Assembly (NCBI GenBank): GCA_964626595.1
Contig: CAZVFU010000036.1
Location: 1 to 22,552 of the forward strand
Reading direction: 5' to 3'
DNA: 22,552 nt
Source: JAWLFI01 sp964626595
GTDB lineage: Bacteria; Bacteroidota; Bacteroidia; Chitinophagales; Saprospiraceae
The notes under the pieces are model-generated. The model did no database searches, was not told the origin of the DNA, and worked only from the letters and a program-made list of their open reading frames with translations. Below are positions 1 to 6,226 of the stretch, in pieces. A program made the position numbers and the translations under genes. How positions within the stretch are numbered: the first letter of the stretch is position 1; every line of letters starts with the position of its first letter.

Positions 1-17
1 GTTGCTAATATTGCGTT

Positions 18-1829
18 ATGACGTCGAAAGATTATCGAGAACACTTACTTCCTTATCTACCGCAACAGCCGGGGGTGTACAAATTCATCGATTCGGATGA
101 GGAGGTGTTGTATGTGGGCAAGGCGAAAAATCTGAAAAATCGGGTCAGTAGTTATTTTACGGCGGGGAAAAATCAGGCCTATAAGACGCGGACAATGGTG
201 AAGTCTGCAGAGAGGGTAGAGTTCATTATAGTAGAGTCTGAGCACGATTCGCTGTTATTGGAAAATACACTGATTAAAAAATTGCAGCCGAAATTTAATG
301 TGATGTTTCGTGATGATAAATCGTATGCCTATATCTGTGTGAAGAAGGAACGGTTTCCGCGCGTTTTTTTTACACGGCGCCGCAAAAAGGATGGATCGCT
401 GTATTATGGCCCCTATACTTCAAAATACAAGGCGAAAATCGTTCTGGATCTGATCAAACAATTATTTCCACTTCGAACCTGTAAGTTGCACTTGTCAGAA
501 AAAAATATTGATGCGGGAAAGTTTAAGGTCTGTCTGGAGTACCATATTGACAATTGTATGGGACCGTGCGAAGGACATGAGTCGGAACAGGATTACATGG
601 AGAAAATTGATCAGGTGAAAAATATGTTGCGCGGTCGCTTCGGTCCGGTGAAACAACATATAAAACGGCAAATGCAGCTGGAGGCCGAGAAGATGAATTT
701 TGAGGAAGCGCATCGATGGAAGGTCCGGTTGGAAGCCTTTCAGGACTATCAAAGTCGATCAACAGTGGTGAATCCACGCATTCAGGATCTGGATGTATAC
801 TCCATAGCGGATGATGATACGCATGCTTTTGTAAATTATATCAAAGTGGTGAATGGGGTAATGATCAATACCTACACTCTGGAACTGAAGAAAAATCTGA
901 ATGATGATAAAAAGGATCTGTTGGAACTGGCCATTCTAAATCTTCGGGAACGATTCTCGGATTATGCGCCTGAAATTGTGGTGCCTTTCGAATTGGATTT
1001 GCTGCTCGAGGAAACCGACTGGACTGTGCCGCAAAGGGGCGATAAAAAGAAATTGCTGGACTTGTCTAAAAAGAATGTGCTTTACTTTAAGCAGCAAAAG
1101 CAACAGCAGAAACAAGCACGTAAAAATAAAGCCTCTCGGGCAGAACGCATTCTGAAGACGATGAAAGAAGACCTTCAAATGGATCGTTTGCCCACCCACA
1201 TCGAATGTTTTGACAACTCGAATATACAGGGCACGAATCCCGTCGCGTCTTGTGTGGTTTTTAAAAATGCAAAGCCATCAAAGAAAGATTATCGTCGATT
1301 CCATATTAAAACCGTGGAGGGTCCTGATGATTTCGCCTCCATGGAAGAAGTGGTGAGTAGAAGATACAAGCGATTGAAAGCTGAGGATAAGCCACTTCCG
1401 CAGTTGGTCGTCATTGACGGTGGCAAAGGGCAGTTGGGCGCTGCGGTAAGGATATTACGCGAATTGGAGTTGTTGGATCAGATTTCTGTAATAGGCATAG
1501 CGAAGCGATTAGAAGAGATCTATTTTCCTGGCGATCCTGTTCCCCTGTATATCAATAAGAAGTCCGAGACGCTGAAAGTGATTCAGCATCTGCGGAATGA
1601 GGCCCACCGCTTTGCCATTACGTTTCATCGACATATGCGGTCGAAGAACTTTACGGTCAGTGAGCTGACAAAAATAGAAGGGGTGGGACCCAAAAGTCGA
1701 CAAAAGCTATTGTCCCATTTTGGTTCAGTGAAAAAGGTGTCGGAAGCGGCCGAAACTGAAATTGCTGAACAGGTGGGACCGGCCCTGGCTCAGCGAATTA
1801 CACATTATTTTTCGGGTGAGGAGGAGTAG
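18..1829 (+). CDS. uvrC: UvrABC excinuclease subunit C
   Basis: Makes the two incisions flanking a bulky DNA lesion in UvrABC nucleotide excision repair, in the cytoplasm. The 603 residues are normal for the family. Domains in order: GIY-YIG nuclease at about 15-95 (GVY 19-21, YVG 32-34, R42, candidate metal-binding E82 in LLLEN); a cysteine cluster C155, C172, C180, C184; a UVR helix pair around 210-245 that contacts UvrB; an RNase H-like nuclease with D399 (FDNSN), D467 (VIDGGKGQ) and H530 (EAHRF); and C-terminal helix-hairpin-helix motifs (IEGVGPKSRQKLL). The ATG at 18 is the first start after an in-frame TAA at 6-8. The stop lies 2 bases from the stop of the convergent glycosyltransferase, so there is no room for a separate terminator. 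The spacing of the last three cysteines matches the [4Fe-4S] ligands reported in E. coli UvrC. Nothing looks truncated. Confidence 0.98.
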   Translation: MTSKDYREHLLPYLPQQPGVYKFIDSDEEVLYVGKAKNLKNRVSSYFTAGKNQAYKTRTMVKSAERVEFIIVESEHDSLLLENTLIKKLQPKFNVMFRDDKSYAYICVKKERFPRVFFTRRRKKDGSLYYGPYTSKYKAKIVLDLIKQLFPLRTCKLHLSEKNIDAGKFKVCLEYHIDNCMGPCEGHESEQDYMEKIDQVKNMLRGRFGPVKQHIKRQMQLEAEKMNFEEAHRWKVRLEAFQDYQSRSTVVNPRIQDLDVYSIADDDTHAFVNYIKVVNGVMINTYTLELKKNLNDDKKDLLELAILNLRERFSDYAPEIVVPFELDLLLEETDWTVPQRGDKKKLLDLSKKNVLYFKQQKQQQKQARKNKASRAERILKTMKEDLQMDRLPTHIECFDNSNIQGTNPVASCVVFKNAKPSKKDYRRFHIKTVEGPDDFASMEEVVSRRYKRLKAEDKPLPQLVVIDGGKGQLGAAVRILRELELLDQISVIGIAKRLEEIYFPGDPVPLYINKKSETLKVIQHLRNEAHRFAITFHRHMRSKNFTVSELTKIEGVGPKSRQKLLSHFGSVKKVSEAAETEIAEQVGPALAQRITHYFSGEEE

Positions 1830-1831
1830 CA

Positions 1832-2941
1832 TTACCAGATTTCACGATATACGTCTACTATTTTTTCGGCCATAGTCTTATCTGTAAATAAAAGGCTACG
1901 ATCTCTCGCGGCCTCCACCATCTGCTTCCGCAGTTGATCGTTTTGTAAGGCATGAATAGCATATTCAGCCAATTCATCGGCATTCCCTATTTCGCTTAGC
2001 CACCCCTCGCGTTCATGCCGAATGAGTTCGGGGATCCCCCCGGCTCGGGTAGCGATCACCGGTGTTCCTGCCATCATGGCCTCGATGACTGTTGTGCCCA
2101 GACCTTCTTGCTCAGGACAAAACAAGAGTAAGTCCAAATCTGAATAAACGGCAGCCATATTTTCCACGAATCCTGTGAAAATTACATTCCTGAGTCCCAT
2201 CCTATGCGCTTCTTTTTTCAGGGCGGCTTCTTCCGGTCCTTTCCCGACAAGTAGAAAGCGTATTTTTTCAGGATGGGATATCCTATCGTTGATTTTTGCC
2301 GCTGCCTGTAGAAACGTTTTGAATCCTTTCTCAGGAGCCAGGGCACCAATATGAGCAATGAGAATATCACCGGGATTTGCCCCGATCTCCTGGCGAAATA
2401 CCCCACTTTGCGACACCTGAAGTGCGCTAGGGTCAATGCCACTGTATATTTTTCGAATGTGGTCCGTTCGTCGAAGGCAGATTTGCATGGCGTCTATGAC
2501 CTTTTGAGATATCCCGATAATCCGCTTGATTCGGGAGTGGTTGTATTTCCAACGCGACAGCCGGCTTTGCCCCACGGGAAAAGGAACGCGTCGGTGGAGT
2601 ACAATGGGTGGCGGTTGAGGTCGTCCTAAAGTGGAGAGCAATCCATTAGTATGGGCATGAGAGTCATGCAGGTGGAGAATAGAGGGTTGACTTTGCTTAA
2701 TAAACGTTCTGAGCTTCAGAATAAGCGGGAGATTGATCGACATAGGATGTGGATAACCCACTACTGGGAAGTTTTCCATTTGCAGCCGGCACAGCAGCGG
2801 TGATTCTTTCGGAGCCCAGACGATAGGCTTCAGACCCATTTCTTTTTGTTGTTTAACCAGATTGTAAATTTGCTGCTCACCTCCCCGCCATGATCGGGCT
2901 GTCGAAAGATGATATATAGTGCGAGGAGGAGGTGCCTTCAT
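1832..2941 (-). CDS. GT4-type (GT-B fold) glycosyltransferase
   Basis: Likely transfers a sugar from a nucleotide donor during synthesis of lipopolysaccharide or another surface glycan, at the inner face of the cytoplasmic membrane. The 369 residues show a two-domain GT-B layout. The N-terminal acceptor half opens with STARSWRGGEQQ (13-24) and includes HRRVPFPVG (116-124). The C-terminal donor half has IGALAPEKGF, LVGKGPEE, and the retaining EX7E signature E279/E287 within EGLGTTVIEAM, followed by AGTPVIATRAGGIPE. This fits CAZy family GT4. The exact sugar and acceptor cannot be read from the sequence. It is the last gene of a three-gene minus-strand operon: its ATG is only 3 bases after the stop of the WaaE-like transferase, so the two are probably translated together and may act on the same glycan. 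It ends 2 bases from the uvrC stop. Confidence 0.9.
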   Translation of the reverse strand: MKAPPPRTIYHLSTARSWRGGEQQIYNLVKQQKEMGLKPIVWAPKESPLLCRLQMENFPVVGYPHPMSINLPLILKLRTFIKQSQPSILHLHDSHAHTNGLLSTLGRPQPPPIVLHRRVPFPVGQSRLSRWKYNHSRIKRIIGISQKVIDAMQICLRRTDHIRKIYSGIDPSALQVSQSGVFRQEIGANPGDILIAHIGALAPEKGFKTFLQAAAKINDRISHPEKIRFLLVGKGPEEAALKKEAHRMGLRNVIFTGFVENMAAVYSDLDLLLFCPEQEGLGTTVIEAMMAGTPVIATRAGGIPELIRHEREGWLSEIGNADELAEYAIHALQNDQLRKQMVEAARDRSLLFTDKTMAEKIVDVYREIW

Positions 2942-2944
2942 GGT

Positions 2945-3715
2945 TTAGCTCATTTTTTCTCCATTTTGTATCCGCCAGATTTTCACCTGCCGCAAAAAAA
3001 CAGAGCCCGCAGTAATCACGCTAATGATAAAGCCAACTTTTCCATCCCGGATACCCGCTCTCAGGAAATACGATTTGAAAAAAGTAAATACAGGTTTGTA
3101 AAACATAGATGCATAAGAAGCCTTTTTCCCCTTATCCACTTTGTCCATTGCCTTCCAGGTCGAGTATTGATTGACCTTCCGCAAAACATCCTGAAACGAT
3201 CGGTAGGTGTTGTGGTGGATGTGGTTTTTGAGTTTCCCGACCGGGCCTGAAACGATAAGTTTTTCGTGTACCCGCTTGTCGTTGTATTTGCCACTATCGC
3301 GATGAAAGAATCGGACGACCTGATCATTCTGCCAGCCTGAATATTTCACCTTTTGATCCATATAATAATTGATGCGAGGAATGGCATAGCCTTTTTTGTC
3401 GGGCCCTTTCTGAAGCAGGTCAATAATCTCTTTTTTGAGGGGTTCACTGATCCATTCATCTGCATCCAGGATAAGCACCCATTCATGAGCGGCCTGAGGA
3501 ATACTTCGGTTTTTTTGCGAAGCAGCATAGTGAAACTCTTGTTGAATGACTCGCGCACCTTTACTTTGGGCAATTTTGACAGTATTGTCTGTTGAAAAGC
3601 TATCGATGACCAGAATCTCATCTGCAAATTGAACAGAATCTAATCCGCGTCCTATGCGATCGGCTTCGTTTTGAGCCGGAATAATCACAGATAGTGGAAG
3701 CCGGTCAGTGGCCAT
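2945..3715 (-). CDS. WaaE/KdtX-like family 2 glycosyltransferase
   Basis: Resembles the LPS-core beta-glycosyltransferases of the WaaE/KdtX group, which add a hexose to the inner core using a nucleotide sugar. Seen here: the GT-A start LSVIIPAQNEADRI, the ILVIDSFSTDNT block, AASQKNRSIPQA, and the metal-binding DAD motif in LILDADEWIS (D84 to D86 counted from the ATG). Downstream are WQNDQVVRFF and KRVHEKL, typical of this subgroup. The C-terminal tail has a hydrophobic, basic segment (FFKSYFLRAG to VFLRQVKIW), suggesting membrane association. I take the ATG at 3715 (256 residues). A TTG two codons upstream at 3721 would give 258. There is no clear Shine-Dalgarno sequence, as is usual in Bacteroidota. 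It starts 26 bases after the stop of the M23 lipoprotein gene and ends 3 bases before the GT4 gene, so it sits mid-operon. The substrate is inferred from the family only. Confidence 0.88.
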   Translation of the reverse strand: MATDRLPLSVIIPAQNEADRIGRGLDSVQFADEILVIDSFSTDNTVKIAQSKGARVIQQEFHYAASQKNRSIPQAAHEWVLILDADEWISEPLKKEIIDLLQKGPDKKGYAIPRINYYMDQKVKYSGWQNDQVVRFFHRDSGKYNDKRVHEKLIVSGPVGKLKNHIHHNTYRSFQDVLRKVNQYSTWKAMDKVDKGKKASYASMFYKPVFTFFKSYFLRAGIRDGKVGFIISVITAGSVFLRQVKIWRIQNGEKMS

Positions 3716-3741
3716 GGTCAATTTTTCTCAGGGTGAGTAAT

Positions 3742-4992
3742 TTACAAAATAGGAGACAAGTCTGCCTCCATGGAGTGATCAGGATGCATCAATTGTAATA
3801 TTTTATCGCGATTTTCATAGTACTGAGGCAGTTCCTCCCGGGCCATAGGCTCCGGGGGAGGCAGATTCTCTCTCAGGTGATCCACCTGTCTGCCATTCTT
3901 CCAAAAGCGAAAGCAAACATGAGGTCCTGTGGCCAGGCCCGTCGATCCGACATACCCAATCGTTTGTCCCTGACGCACCTTTACCCCGGGTGAGATACCT
4001 CGAGCGTATTTTGTCATGTGAAGATATTGGGTTTGGTAGGTTTTGTCATGCCTGATCTTGACATACACACCATTACCGCGGGTGTATGAGGCTTTGGTTA
4101 CTACGCCATCAGCAACAGCTCGGATGGGAGTGCCTCTGGGGGCGGCATAATCCGTGCCCAGATGAGGCTTTACGCGCTTTTGAATCGGGTGAAAGCGCCT
4201 GGGATTATAGCGGCTGGAGATCCGGGAATAGGACACCGGCGATTTGAGGAACGCCTTTTTCATAGGGCGGCCCTCTTTGTCAAAAAATCCATGATAGTTC
4301 TCCGATTCATACCAAATGGAATAGTGTTCTTGCCCCCCGGACTCAAAGTAAGCGCCCAGCAATTTGCCCGTACCTAAAAAGTCATCTCCCGACCATTCTT
4401 CCTCATAAAGCAGGAAAAAGGAATCCCGAGGCTGAATATAATAGAAGTCCACCGACCAGGCCAGGGCATCCTCCATTTTAGCAATCAGCGAAGTTGGAGC
4501 CCCCATTTTGTCCAGTGAAAGCCACAGTGAGCCATCAATTCTGCCGCCTGTTCGACGTATTTTGGTTTCTATCGGCCGATTGACTCGCTGCACATCCAAA
4601 CAGTGCAAGTCGTATTCCAGATAGGAGTAGGGAGATAATTCATAAATCATGAGATCAGGTCGCACGCAGCTATCCGTATACAAGAAACAATACGACCGAC
4701 CCGAACGGATATCACGTGGATCAAATACGGAATCTGTGCGTTGCACGAGTTCATGAATTTCCGCATAAGAAATGTGTTCTTGAAGCAAAATGTCAGCCAA
4801 AAACTGATTGGGTTCTACCGTGTTTAGCACCGCATAAAAGCTATCGGGATGGTAGCCATATAGCGGCTGTATATCCTCAGCTATTTGTGTAGATGCCTGA
4901 TTTTCCTGATTATCACCATTTTGACCACAGGAAAGGATAGCACTGAGGGATATAAAAAGGATCAAAAAGTGTAAAGGTGTATTCGGGCTCAT
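3742..4992 (-). CDS. M23 family metallopeptidase, predicted lipoprotein
   Basis: Probable zinc peptidoglycan endopeptidase in the periplasm, cutting stem-peptide crosslinks. The 416 residues begin with a hydrophobic signal (about 6-20) and a relaxed lipobox ending SC, with C22 as the candidate lipidated cysteine. Residues about 55-105 look like the OapA/LysM-like domain found before M23 in MepM and Csd3 (NTVEPNQFLADILLQEH, then VFDPRDIRSGRSY). The peptidase domain spans about 265-375: H277 and D281 in HLGTD are zinc ligands, H325 in YLHM, and H358 in GPHVC. The usual second His of the HxH motif is Cys (C360). I recall the same HVC form in other Bacteroidetes M23 proteins, so this is probably a lineage trait with Cys as the third zinc ligand, not loss of function. 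First gene of the operon with the two glycosyltransferases, which suggests an envelope-assembly unit. Its upstream region contains repeat copy A. Confidence 0.9.
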   Translation of the reverse strand: MSPNTPLHFLILFISLSAILSCGQNGDNQENQASTQIAEDIQPLYGYHPDSFYAVLNTVEPNQFLADILLQEHISYAEIHELVQRTDSVFDPRDIRSGRSYCFLYTDSCVRPDLMIYELSPYSYLEYDLHCLDVQRVNRPIETKIRRTGGRIDGSLWLSLDKMGAPTSLIAKMEDALAWSVDFYYIQPRDSFFLLYEEEWSGDDFLGTGKLLGAYFESGGQEHYSIWYESENYHGFFDKEGRPMKKAFLKSPVSYSRISSRYNPRRFHPIQKRVKPHLGTDYAAPRGTPIRAVADGVVTKASYTRGNGVYVKIRHDKTYQTQYLHMTKYARGISPGVKVRQGQTIGYVGSTGLATGPHVCFRFWKNGRQVDHLRENLPPPEPMAREELPQYYENRDKILQLMHPDHSMEADLSPIL

Positions 4993-5527
4993 ACCATGTC
5001 ATATTGGAATGTGAAAGTACAGATTTCTGGCCTTTAACGCAAGAAGAAGTGAATTTGGGTATGATTATTCTGGATTTATTATCAAATTTTTACGGTAGAT
5101 CTCCTTCAGATGTTGAGATTTAATTTTTGGATATCACTTTTTTGGGCATGCCCCCCAACTGCCCTTTGGGCATTTGGCGTCGGGCTATCCGCTTGTAGTG
5201 CCGAACCGGCCGGCCGGCATCCGTATGGCTGTGTAGGGTTTCCATTCGGTCACCTCCTCGCTCTACGGCTGCATCATCGAGCCTGGCTGCCAGCCATCTC
5301 GATGATTGACGTCCGTCCGCCTCGTCACTATCGCTTCTATCCCTCATGCTCTTAAAACGAAGTAGACGGAATGGATCCATCTTTCCACCTGAATTCAGTA
5401 AGATTTGATTGTCTCAAATACTTCTCTACAGGGTTTGCACACCTTCACATTTCTTTAACACAATTCACTCAACTTAATCATAGTCACAGAGTTATAGTTA
5501 CATACTTAAAACAAAATACGATAAATT
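4993..5527. other. Non-coding gap between divergent M23 and peroxiredoxin genes
   Basis: These 535 bases hold no credible gene. The centre is occupied by the structured intergenic element at 5138-5350. The flanks (4993-5137 and 5351-5527) are AT-rich and must contain the divergent promoters. I could not find a convincing Bacteroidetes promoter (TTG and TAnnTTTG at proper spacing) on either strand. Confidence 0.7.
5138..5350 (+). repeat. Structured intergenic element, copy A
   Basis: First of two related elements in the window (the other is at 20460-20592). It opens with T6 followed by the perfect palindrome GGGCATGCCC (5144-5153). Hairpin 1 follows: TGCCC/GGGCA at 5160-5172, extended by CCAA/TTGG. 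A conserved block GTCGGGCTATCCGC lies at 5179-5192, then a variable interior. The interior contains the CCGGCCGGCCGG run and a strong hairpin, ATCATCGAG (5273-5281) with CTCGATGAT (5298-5306), enclosing an inner GGCT/AGCC stem. It closes with CTTCTATCCCTCATGC (to 5349), whose CATGC can pair with GCATG at 5146-5150. The strand given is only the reading orientation; the functional strand is unknown. I recall similar T-run/GGGCGTGCCC ... CTATCCCTCACGC sequences in many Bacteroidetes genomes but no established function. Six-frame ORFs across it are most likely spurious. Confidence 0.75.
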
Positions 5528-6163
5528 ATGGCCATTAAATTAGGAAGCAAAGCTCCAAATTTCAAAGCAGTAACGACAGAAGGAGAAATAGACTTTTACG
5601 ACTACTTAGGGGACTCATGGGGTATTTTATTTTCGCATCCAGCTGATTATACGCCGGTGTGCACTACGGAATTAGGACGTGTTGCGCAACTAAAAGGTGA
5701 ATTTGATAAACGAAATGTGAAAATCCTAGCCTTGAGCGTGGATCCAGTAAATGAACACAAAGAGTGGATCAAGGATATTAATGAGACGCAAAATACCACC
5801 ATGAACTATCCGATTATTGCTGATGATGGTAAAGTAGCTGAACTATATGGTATGCTTCATCCGGAGGCGGCTGATAAGGTACCCGTACGTTCGGTTTTCA
5901 TAGTAGGTCCGGATCGAAAGGTGAAACTTACTTTAACTTATCCTCCCTCAACGGGTCGGAATTTTGATGAAATTCTTCGCGTAATCGATAGCTTACAGCT
6001 AACTGCCGATCATAGTGTGGCAACACCAGCGGATTGGAAGCATGGGGAAGAAGTTGTTATTTCGCCGAGTATCAGCGATGCTGAGGCAGATGAAAAGTTT
6101 ACCGGATATCGCAAAGTGAAGGACTACCTCAGATATACGCCCGATCCTTCCTCGAAATCATAA
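5528..6163 (+). CDS. 1-Cys peroxiredoxin (Prx6 type)
   Basis: Thiol peroxidase that reduces hydrogen peroxide and organic hydroperoxides in the cytoplasm. The 211 residues match the Prx6/1-Cys subfamily in length. The active-site motif is HPADYTPVCTTELG, with peroxidatic C45 supported by T42, E48 and R121 (VPVRSVF). C45 is the only cysteine in the protein, so there is no resolving cysteine and reduction must depend on an external thiol. The long C-terminal extension after about 150 (ATPADWKHGEEVVISPSIS, then FTGYRKVKDYLRYTP) is characteristic of the Prx6 group and forms the dimer interface. Monocistronic: a strong terminator follows at 6193-6224, and the upstream gene is divergent and separated by the structured element. 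The ATG at 5528 fits the conserved family N-terminus (MAIKLGSKAPNF). Confidence 0.95.
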   Translation: MAIKLGSKAPNFKAVTTEGEIDFYDYLGDSWGILFSHPADYTPVCTTELGRVAQLKGEFDKRNVKILALSVDPVNEHKEWIKDINETQNTTMNYPIIADDGKVAELYGMLHPEAADKVPVRSVFIVGPDRKVKLTLTYPPSTGRNFDEILRVIDSLQLTADHSVATPADWKHGEEVVISPSISDAEADEKFTGYRKVKDYLRYTPDPSSKS

Positions 6164-6192
6164 TGTAATAATTGTTTTTTTATTCCAATTTG

Positions 6193-6224
6193 AAGCCCAT
6201 TCGCTGACGCGGGTGGGCTTTTTT
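6193..6224 (+). terminator. Rho-independent terminator of the peroxiredoxin gene
   Basis: Outer stem AAGCCCA (6193-6199) with TGGGCTT (6214-6220), two T-G wobbles, then CGC (6202-6204) with GCG (6209-6211) around the loop TGAC. It is followed by a run of six T (6219-6224). It starts 30 bases after the peroxiredoxin stop. The minus-strand side lacks a T-run immediately after the stem, so it should work mainly on the plus strand, although the convergent patatin gene ends right beside it. Confidence 0.88.
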
Positions 6225-6226
6225 CA

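Noticed and set aside
5138..5156. T6-GGGCATGCCC as a minus-strand terminator
   Set aside because: On the minus strand the palindrome is followed by A residues, not T; on the plus strand the T-run comes before it. It is better explained as the end of the repeat element.
5110..5380. Open reading frames on both strands across element copy A
   Set aside because: Cys/Pro/Arg-rich composition, overlapping frames on both strands and coincidence with a repeated structured element indicate spurious ORFs.
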